Shown: positions 41,061-49,679 of the stretch, piece after piece
Numbering within the stretch: the stretch's first letter is position 1
How the letters are laid out: the number at the start of each line of letters is the position of its first letter
Source: Pseudomonadota bacterium
GTDB lineage: Bacteria; Pseudomonadota; Alphaproteobacteria; Caulobacterales; Caulobacteraceae
Assembly (NCBI GenBank): GCA_020161365.1
Contig: JAIUNU010000002.1
Span: 310,001 to 374,000 of the forward strand
Direction of reading: 5' to 3'
DNA: 64,000 bases
Made by a program: the position numbers and the translations under genes
Notes under the pieces: generated by a model
Database searches by the model: none
What the model saw: only the letters and a program-made list of their open reading frames with translations
Told to the model about the DNA's origin: nothing

Positions 41061-41084
41061 GATTTACCCAGTACAAGGTAAACG
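41061..41084 (-). promoter_or_regulatory. Candidate CtrA-controlled promoter region of fliF
   Basis: Read on the minus strand, GTTTACC and GGTAAATC flank TTGTACT, an inverted, CtrA-like pair of half-sites 77 bases before the fliF start. Class II flagellar promoters carry a CtrA box over the -35 region. The half-sites deviate from TTAA, so this is a positional call. Confidence 0.45.
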
Positions 41085-41125
41085 AGGCGTTTATGTTTGC
41101 CGGTCTCGCTGCCTTCCCGAGGCGC

Positions 41126-41162
41126 CAAAACGTCGCGGCCGCGCCCTTGCAGGCGCGGCCGC
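41126..41162 (-). terminator. Terminator hairpin of sciP
   Basis: GCGGCCGCGCC (41135-41145) pairs perfectly with GGCGCGGCCGC (41152-41162) around 6 bases. On the minus strand it is followed by GACGTTTTGG. It lies between the sciP stop and the fliF promoter and would insulate them. Confidence 0.7.
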
Positions 41163-41247
41163 TGAACGTCGTGAAACCCTTGCGGCGCAAGGCCGGCGGG
41201 GTTTCTGAGAGCAAGAGGGGCGGTCACATCAACACACCCCGCTCGCC

Positions 41248-41529
41248 TTAACGGTACTGCTGGATCCGCGTGGTCCGCAGGCCCGCCAGGCCGTGTCGAT
41301 CAATCGACTGCTGCCAGCTGAGGAACTCGTCGTTCGTCAGCTTGTAACGATCGCACGCCTCGTCGAGCGAGAGCAGACCCCCGCGAACGGCGGCCACGAC
41401 CTCGGCCTTCCGACGGATGACCCAACGCTGGGTCTCCGCGGGCGGCAAATCCGCCAGAGTGAGAGGCGCACCGGTCGGACCGATGACGTACTTTTCACCC
41501 CGGCTGTTGGTGCGCTGCTGCTGCAACAT
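41248..41529 (-). CDS. sciP: CtrA inhibitory protein SciP (DUF1153)
   Basis: ATG 41529 (MLQQQRTNSRGEKYVIGPTG) gives 93 residues; the frame opens 7 residues earlier. The sequence is a textbook DUF1153 protein with ADLPPAETQRWVIRRKAEVV and a helix-turn-helix SLDEACDRYKLTNDEFLSWQ. In Caulobacter SciP (CC_0903) binds CtrA in swarmer cells and blocks recruitment of RNA polymerase at CtrA-activated promoters. It lies between flgE and fliF, the same place as in C. crescentus. Confidence 0.96.
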   Translation of the reverse strand: MLQQQRTNSRGEKYVIGPTGAPLTLADLPPAETQRWVIRRKAEVVAAVRGGLLSLDEACDRYKLTNDEFLSWQQSIDRHGLAGLRTTRIQQYR

Positions 41530-41639
41530 GGCTTTACGCCTTTCCCACAACCATCACTGTTGAAGGCCACTATAGGCGCCGCCTAATAACAGCGGCTTAA
41601 TTCCGATAGTAAAGCAAGGCCTAAACAAGATGGCTCCCT

Positions 41640-41669
41640 AACACTCCCCAGTGTTTCAATTTGAAACAC
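41640..41669. repeat. Two overlapping perfect palindromes downstream of flgE
   Basis: AACACT-CCCC-AGTGTT (41640-41655) and GTGTTTCAA-T-TTGAAACAC (41651-41669) share GTGTT, so only one can form at a time. They lie just after the flgE stop and upstream of sciP. Neither is followed by a T-run. Confidence 0.7.
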
Positions 41670-41697
41670 AAGAATTAAAGAACGTTAAGCCCCATGA

Positions 41698-43470
41698 TTA
41701 GCGCTTAATATTCAACAGCTCCTCAAGCATTTGGTCGGCCGTCGTAATGATCTTCGACGAAGCCGAGTACGCACGCTGAGTAGTGATCAGGCCCGTGAAC
41801 TCCTGCGACAGGTCAACCGTCGAGGCTTCCAGCGTAGAGGGCGCGATGACGCCCGCTCCGCCTTCGCCCGGAGCTTTCAGGCTGTAGGTGCCGCTCTCGT
41901 TGGTGACGCGGTAGGCGTTGCCGTTCACACCCTTCAGGCCGTTCGGGTTCGAGAAGGTGGCGACGGCGACCTGGGCGATCCGGCGCGTGACGCCGTTGTC
42001 GAAGATGGCCGAGACGTAGCCGTCCTCGTCGACCTCGATGTTGGTCAGGTTACCAAACGCCGTACCGTTGGTGTTCACCGACTGCACGACCGACTGGCTG
42101 TTGTACTGGGTCAGGCCGCCGGCGGCGTTGGCGAGGTCGATCTGGACCTCCTGCGTGTCGATGCCCAGACCGTCGGCCCAGGTCGGCGGGGCCGGCGGTT
42201 GCACGGCCGGCGGCGTGACCGCCGGGGCGACGTAGCCAGAGTTCTTGATCGTGATCGCTGTCGGGCTGGTGTTACCGAACAGCCCGCCGGTGCTCTTCAG
42301 CTTGCCGTCAGTGGTGAACTCGATGATGCCCGTGCTGATCTGGCCGTTGGCGTTGTTGGCCAGGTCGCCCGGCTTGGCGCGCAGTTCGGCGTACCACTGG
42401 TTCGGCCCCGGCGCCTTCAGCAGCGACAACGTCACGGTGCGCTGACCGCCCTTGGAGTCCGACAGCGGGATCTGGATCTCGAAGTCCGGCTTCACGCCCT
42501 TGGACGTGTCCTTGGCGTAGTCCGACATAGACCAGGTCGAAGGATCATAAAGCTTGCCAAGCTTGGCGTCGGCGTCGGTGTCGATGCCGAGGTCGGCCAG
42601 CGACACGGTGGTCGGGGTCGCGGCGGTGTCGATATCGACGTCGGTGATCGTACCGTTGCCGGCCGCCGCGCCCTTCGGCTTCAGGTCTGACGTCGCGATA
42701 TTGCCGGTGGCCGCGTCGTAACCGACCACGCCGGAGGCGATGACCACGCCGTTCTCCTTGATCTCGACCTTGTATTCGTTGTTGCCCGAGGCGGCCGGGT
42801 TGGCGACGCCGGTCGAGCTGTAAACCACGTCGTAAGAACGCCCGGTGGTCGCCGGGTTGGTCGCGACGTTGGTGAAGGACGCCGCGCCCGCCGTGCCGAC
42901 CTTGTACGAGACGGCGGCCGCCACCGGCTGCTCGGAGCGCAGGTTGGCGTTGACGCCCACCCGGGTGGTCTTCTCTGCGGTGCCGCCGACGCTGCCGACG
43001 TTGATCGACGACAGCTGCGTCAGGTCGGACGGATCGGGCGTGATCGTGCCGCTGACCGGATCGGCCAGCCAGCCTTGCAGATAGAGACCCGCGTCGTTGC
43101 GCAGGTAGCCCAGGCTGTCCAGCTGGAACGAGCCCGCGCGCGTGAACGAGCGCGTATCGGCCGCCGTCAGGTTTTCCGGCTTTTCGGTCGTCACAAAGAA
43201 GCCCGAGCCCGAGATCGACAGATCCAGGTTCGACGTCGTCGACTGGGTCAGGCCTTGCTGGCTGATGAACTGGTGCGTCTGCGCCTTCACGCCGCCGGCG
43301 CTATAGGCCTGGTTCTTGGTGCCCGAGGTCACCAGGGTCGAGAAGTTGGAGGTCGAACGCTTGAAGCCGACGGTGTTGACGTTGGCGATATTGTCCGAGA
43401 TCGCGGCCAGGGCCGACGAGTTCGCGATCAGGCCAGAGACGCCGGCGAGCATGGCGCTGTTGATGCTCAT
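41698..43470 (-). CDS. flgE: Flagellar hook protein FlgE
   Basis: ATG 43470 (MSINSAMLAGVSGLIANSSA) gives 590 residues and follows CAGGAATT; the longer frame to 43566 has no support. The rod/hook N-terminal motif SDNIANVNTVGFKRS and C-terminal DLSQEFTGLITTQRAYSASS flank a long variable region, as in FlgE. It polymerises into the hook. It is the last gene of the fliK-flgD-flgE operon. Confidence 0.96.
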   Translation of the reverse strand: MSINSAMLAGVSGLIANSSALAAISDNIANVNTVGFKRSTSNFSTLVTSGTKNQAYSAGGVKAQTHQFISQQGLTQSTTSNLDLSISGSGFFVTTEKPENLTAADTRSFTRAGSFQLDSLGYLRNDAGLYLQGWLADPVSGTITPDPSDLTQLSSINVGSVGGTAEKTTRVGVNANLRSEQPVAAAVSYKVGTAGAASFTNVATNPATTGRSYDVVYSSTGVANPAASGNNEYKVEIKENGVVIASGVVGYDAATGNIATSDLKPKGAAAGNGTITDVDIDTAATPTTVSLADLGIDTDADAKLGKLYDPSTWSMSDYAKDTSKGVKPDFEIQIPLSDSKGGQRTVTLSLLKAPGPNQWYAELRAKPGDLANNANGQISTGIIEFTTDGKLKSTGGLFGNTSPTAITIKNSGYVAPAVTPPAVQPPAPPTWADGLGIDTQEVQIDLANAAGGLTQYNSQSVVQSVNTNGTAFGNLTNIEVDEDGYVSAIFDNGVTRRIAQVAVATFSNPNGLKGVNGNAYRVTNESGTYSLKAPGEGGAGVIAPSTLEASTVDLSQEFTGLITTQRAYSASSKIITTADQMLEELLNIKR

Positions 43471-43618
43471 GACTGAATTCCTGCTCAAAAAGGGGGTCGA
43501 GGGTTCAGCGCTGTTTGCGTTTGGATCCGCGGGAAGACCGTCTTCCGGGGACCGCGTCGGCGTCATTCTGACGCCCGGTCGATTGGGGGTTCAGGCCGCC
43601 AGGACCTGTGAATGGGGG

Positions 43619-44299
43619 TTAGGCCGCAGCCTTGATGCCGACGACGTTGTCGACAGGGATGGTCTTGCCGTCGACAACCACCATCGGCTGGCCAGTGGTG
43701 TTGTCGACCGCCGAAACCACACCCTCGGCGCGGCCCTTGATGTTGGTCACCTTCAGCTCCTTGCCGTCGCCGCCCTTGGCGGTGACAGCGATGGTGTAGA
43801 CGCCGCCGTCCGGCAGCTGGGCGCCGGCGTCGTCCTTGCCATCCCAGGTGATGGTGTGGTCGCCGCTCTTCTGGTCGTCCGGGACCAAGGTCCGCACCAC
43901 CTTGCCGGCGGCGTTCTTGATCTCGACCTTCAGCGAGGTCGACGCGCCCGGCTGGGTCCAGGAGAAGGTCGCCTTGCCGTTCTTCAGGGTCGAGTTGTCG
44001 GTAATGGCGCTGACCTGCTTACCGATCATCGATACGCCTTCAGACAGGCCCGTGCCCGAATTCATGCCCACGAGCGCGGCCAGAAGATCGTTCGTCACCA
44101 GCTGTTGCTCCACGCCGGTCATCTGCGTGATCTGCTGGGTCATCTGGGTCGTGTCGGTCGGCGATAGGGGATCCTGGTTCTTCAGCTGCGTGGTCAGCAG
44201 CTTCAGGAAGGTCTCCTTGTTCGTCGTCAGCGACGTCCGGGAATTGTTGATCCGGTCAAGGACCGAGGCGGTGTTCTGCGACGAGACGGCGGTGGCCAT
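43619..44299 (-). CDS. flgD: Hook assembly scaffold protein FlgD
   Basis: ATG 44299 gives 226 residues. The N-terminal export region has TNKETFLKLLTTQLKNQDPLSPTDT and the C-terminal FlgD Ig-like part has VRTLVPDDQKSGDHTITWDG. FlgD caps the growing hook. It lies directly behind fliK (11 bases) and 148 bases before flgE. Confidence 0.96.
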   Translation of the reverse strand: MATAVSSQNTASVLDRINNSRTSLTTNKETFLKLLTTQLKNQDPLSPTDTTQMTQQITQMTGVEQQLVTNDLLAALVGMNSGTGLSEGVSMIGKQVSAITDNSTLKNGKATFSWTQPGASTSLKVEIKNAAGKVVRTLVPDDQKSGDHTITWDGKDDAGAQLPDGGVYTIAVTAKGGDGKELKVTNIKGRAEGVVSAVDNTTGQPMVVVDGKTIPVDNVVGIKAAA

Positions 44300-44310
44300 G
44301 TCGGTCTCTC

Positions 44311-46203
44311 CTAGATCCGGATGTCCAGACCGCTGTCGGCGACGGTTTTCAGGCCGGGCAGCAGTTCGGGGGTGATGGTGATGTCGTCCTCGCCGGTCAG
44401 GGCGGCCTGGAAGGCGCGGCCCGGGAAGGCGCGCTGTCCCTGGTCGCCCCAGCCTTCAAAGGCGAAGAACGGGTTCTGGCTCTGTCCGCCCTGGCTGGAG
44501 ACGTCGAAGCTGAGGGCGTTGTCGGCGACGTTGAAGCCGGCGTCGGCCAGGGCCTGGCGCAGCTCATGGGCCTTGCCACGCAGTTCCTGGGCGGCGTGAA
44601 CGGTGTCGAAGCGCATCGACGCCGTCAGCGCGCCGTCACGGCCGATCTCGATCCGCACGTCGACCTTGCCCAGGCCATCCGGCGTCAGGGCGACGTCGAA
44701 GCGCGTGGTCTTGGCGTCGGCCTTCTTGACGATTTCCGCCGACAGGGCCGCCACGGTCTCGGGCGAACCCCGGACCGGCGCGGGCGCGGCGCTCGTCGTC
44801 GAGGTCGCCGCCTGGAGCACCGGCGCGGTGGGCGTCGCCGGGGTCATCTCGACCTTGGCTTCCGCAAGCGCCGGGGCCTCGACCGTCGTCAGGACGGCGC
44901 CCTTGTCAGCGCCGGCCTCGGTTCCGGTGTTCTGGGCGCCGGTCTCGCCGCCGGTCGTGGCCGAGCCGGCGCCGGCGGCCGTGACGGCCTCGGCGGTCTC
45001 GACGGCGACAGCGCCCTCGACCGTCACCACAGCGGCGGCGGCAGACGACGGCTTGGCGTTCTCGACGGCCTTGGAGTCGCTCTTGGTCTCCGACGTCGTG
45101 GCGATGAAGGCGGACGCCGCCTCGGCGGCGACGGTGACGTCTGGCGCCGCCTTGGCCGCCGCGTCGACGGCGACGGCCGCCGTCGAGGCCGGGGTCGTGG
45201 GTGAAACCACCTGGATCGGCGCTTGCGCCTCGGCCGGCTGGGCGACAGCGGTCGCGGCGTCCGGTTGCGGCGTCGACACCGCCACCGCGGCGTTCGCCGA
45301 CGTGCGGACCGGCGTCGCGATCGGGGCGTCCTGGGCGGTCGCCCCGGCTTGCTCGGTAGACAGCTGAGCCAGCGCCTCAAGCACGGACGACGATTGGGCC
45401 TGGGCCGCAGGGATCGAAGCGCTATCGGCTGACGGCGCAGCGGCGAGGTCGGCGGCCGGCGCGGAAGGCGCGGCGACGGCTTCCACCGGCTCCGGCGCGG
45501 ACGCGGTCGGCGCGGCGGCCTGGATTTGCAGGTCGGGATCCGCAACCGTCGAGGCTGGCGGCGCGGCGGCCTGCGCCTCGACGTCGGCGCGCGTGGTGAG
45601 CGGGGCGGTCGACGCCGGCGTCGTCTCGGCGTCCATTGCCGTCACGGCGGACGCGACAATGGCGGTCGCTTCAGTCTCGGCTGCGCTCTGGACCTCAACG
45701 GCGCTTGAGATCTCGGCCACAGGCGTCTGCGGGGTTGTCATGGCGGCGATCAGGGTCGCGGCCGCCTGGGCCTGCGCCTCACGGTCGTCGGAAGAACTCT
45801 CCTCATCGCCCGACGCGGCGGCCTGAGCGGTCTGGGAGCCGTCGGCCTCAAGCTTGTCGCCCGGGTCAGACACGGTCTCGGCGCGGTCGTCTCGCGCCGC
45901 GTCGGCCTTGTCGGCGGCGGCCGCCCGGGCGTCGCGAGCCTTATCGGCGGCGTCAGCCAAGCGGGTGCCGGGCGCGGCTTTGGCCTTGGTCGGCTTGTCG
46001 GCGGCCTTGGTGTCGCGGTCGTCGTCGCGGTCGCCGGCCTTGCTTTCCGAGCGGGCGGCCGCCGAACGCGGCGCGACAGGCGCGCTGTCCGACCGGCCGG
46101 CAATGGCCAGCAGGGCGTCGAAGCCGTCGGCGGTCGCCTTGGCCCCGCCGGCCGGGGTCGGCGTGGCGGGAACAGCGGCGGTGGGTGCGGCGATCGCGGT
46201 CAT
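44311..46203 (-). CDS. fliK: Hook-length control protein FliK
   Basis: ATG 46203 (MTAIAAPTAAVPATPTPAGG) is chosen because the longer frame to 46278 would start inside the sigma-54 promoter. The 630-residue protein is mostly low-complexity Ala/Thr/Asp/Ser with a conserved Flg_hook C-terminal domain near residues 515-600 (FDVALTPDGLGKVDVRIEIG, ELRGKAHELRQALADAGF). FliK measures hook length and switches export specificity. Long disordered N-termini are normal for FliK but hide homology. It is first in the fliK-flgD-flgE operon. Confidence 0.88.
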   Translation of the reverse strand: MTAIAAPTAAVPATPTPAGGAKATADGFDALLAIAGRSDSAPVAPRSAAARSESKAGDRDDDRDTKAADKPTKAKAAPGTRLADAADKARDARAAAADKADAARDDRAETVSDPGDKLEADGSQTAQAAASGDEESSSDDREAQAQAAATLIAAMTTPQTPVAEISSAVEVQSAAETEATAIVASAVTAMDAETTPASTAPLTTRADVEAQAAAPPASTVADPDLQIQAAAPTASAPEPVEAVAAPSAPAADLAAAPSADSASIPAAQAQSSSVLEALAQLSTEQAGATAQDAPIATPVRTSANAAVAVSTPQPDAATAVAQPAEAQAPIQVVSPTTPASTAAVAVDAAAKAAPDVTVAAEAASAFIATTSETKSDSKAVENAKPSSAAAAVVTVEGAVAVETAEAVTAAGAGSATTGGETGAQNTGTEAGADKGAVLTTVEAPALAEAKVEMTPATPTAPVLQAATSTTSAAPAPVRGSPETVAALSAEIVKKADAKTTRFDVALTPDGLGKVDVRIEIGRDGALTASMRFDTVHAAQELRGKAHELRQALADAGFNVADNALSFDVSSQGGQSQNPFFAFEGWGDQGQRAFPGRAFQAALTGEDDITITPELLPGLKTVADSGLDIRI

Positions 46204-46261
46204 TCGCAGTCGTTGCTCGGTTGGCGGCGCTCCCTGACGGACACGCCTACGCCGCCTCCTC

Positions 46262-46278
46262 AGCAACGGTCGGGCCAA
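46262..46278 (-). promoter_or_regulatory. Sigma-54 promoter of the fliK-flgD-flgE operon
   Basis: On the minus strand TTGGCCCGACCGTTGCT matches the -24/-12 consensus (TGGC...TTGCW) with exact GG to GC spacing. The expected transcript start is near 46251, 48 bases before the fliK ATG. In Caulobacter this corresponds to the FlbD-dependent flbG/hook promoter. Confidence 0.85.
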
Positions 46279-46422
46279 CTCGCAGAGAGCTATTCAAGTC
46301 TCTGTTTTCATTGACTTTAAGGCCTTGTTTACGAAGAAAAATGCGCCGGACGCGGCGCTTTTTGCCGAGTTCGGGCCGGTGTGAAGGACGGGAGTTGCCG
46401 CGTCGCCGCGCCGCGCCCCGGG

Positions 46423-46439
46423 TTGGCGCCGTCCTTGCG
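46423..46439 (+). promoter_or_regulatory. Sigma-54 promoter of the flgK-flgL operon
   Basis: TTGGCGCCGTCCTTGCG has the invariant GG and GC at the correct distance. Transcription would start near 46450, leaving a leader of about 150 bases before flgK. This corresponds to the flaN promoter of Caulobacter, divergent from the hook operon promoter. Confidence 0.82.
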
Positions 46440-46530
46440 GAAGACATCTCGTCGAATTTCCGGCAGCCGGAACATATCGCCATGAATTTCAATGGCTTGG
46501 CACATCAACAGGGGGACACCCCCACCGCGA

Positions 46531-46553
46531 CCCGGCAAGTTTCGCCGGGCAAG
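46531..46553 (+). promoter_or_regulatory. Candidate FlbD (ftr) site in the flgK leader
   Basis: CCCGGCAAGTTTCGCCGGG contains perfect 6-base inverted arms (46531-46536 and 46544-46549) and the CGGCAA core seen in ftr enhancers. A related TTTGCCGAGTTCGGGCCGG lies at 46362-46380 between the two promoters. Both are placed where FlbD enhancers for this divergent pair are expected. Assignment by resemblance and position. Confidence 0.5.
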
Positions 46554-46601
46554 GGCGCGTCGTGCGTTGCGCGGTTTGCCGAGCCGAAGGAGGCCTGATC
46601 C

Positions 46602-48713
46602 ATGTCGCTCAACGCGATCATGAGCACGGCGACGTCCGGCATGATGGCCGCGCAGACGGGTCTGCGCGTCACGTCGGACAATATCGCCAACGTCAACACC
46701 AGCGGCTACGTTCGCAAGACGGTCAGCCAGTCGAACCTGCTGTCTAATGGCATGGGCGTGGGCGTCAGCATCGACGCCATCAAGCGCGCCACCGACCGGT
46801 TCCTGCAGTCCGCCAGCCTGAACGCCGCGTCGGAGAGCGGCCGCGCCTCGATCGTAGCCAGCACGCTCAACAGCGCCCAGCAGCTGTTCGGCGACCCCAG
46901 CGGGGCGACGGGCTTCTTCACGGTGCTCGACGACGTCTACGCCGCGTTTTCGGCGGCGCAGGACGACCCCTCGTCCAGCCTGCTGCGCACCCAGGCCCTG
47001 ACCCGACTGGACGACTTTCTGAGCGAATCCGCGCGGATCACGTCTTCGCTGTCAAAGCTGGGCAAGGACGCCGACACGCGGATCGCGGCCAATGTCGGAC
47101 GGGTCAACGACCTGCTCAGCCAGATCGACGCCCTGAACAACGACATCACCCGCGCCAAGGTCGCGGGCGCTGACGCGACCGGCGCCGAGAATGTGCAGGG
47201 CGGACTGGTCGACGAGCTCTCAAAGCTGATGAACGTGCAGGTCTCGCCACGTTCGCTGGGCGGGGTCGTGGTGCGGTCGACCGAGGGTCTCAACCTGGCC
47301 GGCGACGGCGCGGCCAAGGTGACCTACCAGACATCGGCGACGGCGACCGGCTACCTGACCGTCCAGCTGGCCAATGGCTCGGAGTACCCAACGCCGCTGA
47401 ACATCTCGAGCGGCGAAATCCGCGGCCTGATGGACGTGCGCAACCTCGAGCTGGTCAATCTGTCCGACCAGCTGGGCGAATTCACCTCGCGCGCGGCCGA
47501 GGAGATCAACCGCGCCGCCAACGCCGCCTCGGCGGTCCCGGCGCCGACCAGCCTCAGCGGCCGCAACACCGGACTGGACGCCCAGGCGGCCATGACGGGA
47601 TTCACCGGCAAGACCACGATCGCCCTCACCGACGCCAACGGCGTGATCCAGCGGCGGATCGACATCAACTTCGACACCGGGTCGATGACGGTCAACGGCG
47701 CGGCGGGTCCGGCCTTCACGCCGGCCAACTTCATGGCCCAGCTCAACACCGCCCTCGGCGGACAAGGCGCGGCCGGCTTTTCGAACGGCGCGCTCAGCAT
47801 CAGCGGCGTCGGGGGCTTGGGCGTGGCGATCGCCGACGACGCCACGACGCCCTCCAGCAAGACCGGAAAGGGCTTCAGCCACTATTTCGGGCTGAACGAC
47901 ATCGTCCGGACCAAGGGCTATTCGCCGTATGAAACAGGCCTGACGGCCGCCGATCCGAACGGCTTCACCAGCGGCTCGCTGACCATCCGCCTTACCGATG
48001 TCGAGGGCGGGCGGATCCGCGACGTGCCGATCACGCCCCCGGTGGGCGGCACCATGCAGGACATGCTGGACGCCCTGAACTCGCGCAGTTCGGGGGTGGG
48101 CCTCTATGGCCAGTTCACGATGAACGCCAAGGGACAGATCAACTTCACGTCCAACTCGAATACGCCGGTGACGATGTCGGTCGTGGCCGACAATACCGAA
48201 CGCGGCGTCGGCGGACCGTCGGCCAGCCAGCTGTTCGGCCTCGGCCCCGCCGAACGCAGCACGCGGGGCGAGAAGTTCTTCCTCAACACCGCCATGGACC
48301 AGAACCCGAAGCTGCTTCCCCTCGCCAAGCTGGACCTGACCCAGACGGTGGGCGGCAAGGCGGCTCTGGCGATCGGCGACGGGCGCGGCGCCCTGGCGCT
48401 GGCCAACGCCGGCGAGAGCGTGACCACCTTCGGCATGGCCGGCGACACCGCCTCGGTGACCATGTCGGTGGCGCGCTACGCCGCCGACTTCGGCGGATCC
48501 ATCGGACGCAAGGCCGCCACGGCCGAGAGCCGCAAGGACGCCGCCGCCGCCGTCTCCGGCGAGGTCGACAGCCAGCGCCAGTCGAAGGAAGGCGTCAACC
48601 TCGACGAAGAACTGATCAACCTCACCACCTACCAGCAGGCCTTCAACGCCTCGGCGCGCCTGATCCAGGCGACCAAGGACATGTTCGATGTGCTCACCGG
48701 AATCCTGGGGTAA
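46602..48713 (+). CDS. flgK: Flagellar hook-associated protein FlgK
   Basis: ATG 46602 is preceded by AAGGAGG and gives 703 residues. The N-terminal rod/hook motif reads SDNIANVNTSGYVRKTVSQ, and the C-terminal signature VNLDEELINLTTYQQAFNAS. FlgK forms the first hook-filament junction. In Caulobacter it is flaN, a class III gene activated by FlbD and sigma-54. flgL follows after 3 bases. Confidence 0.96.
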   Translation: MSLNAIMSTATSGMMAAQTGLRVTSDNIANVNTSGYVRKTVSQSNLLSNGMGVGVSIDAIKRATDRFLQSASLNAASESGRASIVASTLNSAQQLFGDPSGATGFFTVLDDVYAAFSAAQDDPSSSLLRTQALTRLDDFLSESARITSSLSKLGKDADTRIAANVGRVNDLLSQIDALNNDITRAKVAGADATGAENVQGGLVDELSKLMNVQVSPRSLGGVVVRSTEGLNLAGDGAAKVTYQTSATATGYLTVQLANGSEYPTPLNISSGEIRGLMDVRNLELVNLSDQLGEFTSRAAEEINRAANAASAVPAPTSLSGRNTGLDAQAAMTGFTGKTTIALTDANGVIQRRIDINFDTGSMTVNGAAGPAFTPANFMAQLNTALGGQGAAGFSNGALSISGVGGLGVAIADDATTPSSKTGKGFSHYFGLNDIVRTKGYSPYETGLTAADPNGFTSGSLTIRLTDVEGGRIRDVPITPPVGGTMQDMLDALNSRSSGVGLYGQFTMNAKGQINFTSNSNTPVTMSVVADNTERGVGGPSASQLFGLGPAERSTRGEKFFLNTAMDQNPKLLPLAKLDLTQTVGGKAALAIGDGRGALALANAGESVTTFGMAGDTASVTMSVARYAADFGGSIGRKAATAESRKDAAAAVSGEVDSQRQSKEGVNLDEELINLTTYQQAFNASARLIQATKDMFDVLTGILG

Positions 48714-48716
48714 GCG

Positions 48717-49640
48717 ATGACCCGCGTCTCGACCATCCAGAACTACAACATCATGACGTCCAACCTCATGAAGGCGCAGATCCGCCAGAATGAAGTGGGC
48801 GGCCAGGTCGCCAGCCAGAAGGTCGCCACCGACCTGCGCGGCTACGCGAAGAACGCCGAGGTGCTGACGGCCATGCGCAGCACCCAGACCAAGATCAACG
48901 GGCTGCTCGACCAGACCAAGCTGGTCAACAACCGGCTCGAAATGCAGAACACCGGCATCGAGCGGGTCGCCGAAGGCACCAAGAAGGCGCGCGAGGCCAT
49001 CGCCAACGCCCTGGCCGCCGGCAACGCCACCACCCTGATGCAGCAGCTGCAGGCCGCGTTCGGCGAGGTCGTTCAAGGCGTCAACACCAAGTCCAACGGC
49101 CTCTACGTGTTCTCCGGCGCCCAGACCTCGACGGCGACCACCACCGCCACCAGCATGGCCGATCTGACCGCCGCGCCCACGACCGCCTCGCTGTTCAAGA
49201 ACGACCAGTACATTACGACCAACCGCGTGGACGAACAGACCAACGCCAAGACCGGCGTCCTGGGCGACGCGCTGGGAACGCCCACCTTCGACGCCTTCAA
49301 GCAGATTCAGAGCTATGTCGACGCCAACGGCGCCTTCACCGGCAATCTCAACGACACCCAGGTGACCTTCCTGAAGGGGCTGCTGTCCACCTTCGAGGGC
49401 GCCTACAAGTCGGTAATCGACATCCAGGGCAAGAACGGCGTCAACCAGAAGCGCTTCGAGGCCGCCGAAACCGACCTGTCCAACCAGGCCGACACCCTGA
49501 CCACCATGGTCGGCGGCATCACCGACGTCGACATGGCCGAGGCCATCACCCGCCTGGAAGCCGCCAAGCTGGCGGTGCAGGCTTCGGCGCAGGTGTTTAC
49601 AAGCCTGCAGGCCTCGTCGCTGCTGAACGTTCTCAAATAA
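48717..49640 (+). CDS. flgL: Flagellar hook-associated protein FlgL
   Basis: ATG 48717 gives 307 residues. The N-terminal helix (MTRVSTIQNYNIMTSNLMKA, QKVATDLRGYAKNAEVL) and the C-terminal DVDMAEAITRLEAAKLAVQA are flagellin-like, as expected for FlgL. It forms the second junction layer and joins the filament. It is coupled to flgK by a 3-base spacer. Confidence 0.94.
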   Translation: MTRVSTIQNYNIMTSNLMKAQIRQNEVGGQVASQKVATDLRGYAKNAEVLTAMRSTQTKINGLLDQTKLVNNRLEMQNTGIERVAEGTKKAREAIANALAAGNATTLMQQLQAAFGEVVQGVNTKSNGLYVFSGAQTSTATTTATSMADLTAAPTTASLFKNDQYITTNRVDEQTNAKTGVLGDALGTPTFDAFKQIQSYVDANGAFTGNLNDTQVTFLKGLLSTFEGAYKSVIDIQGKNGVNQKRFEAAETDLSNQADTLTTMVGGITDVDMAEAITRLEAAKLAVQASAQVFTSLQASSLLNVLK

Positions 49641-49679
49641 CGGCGCATCCGCGCGGCCGACCGGGCCGTAAGCGGAGGC

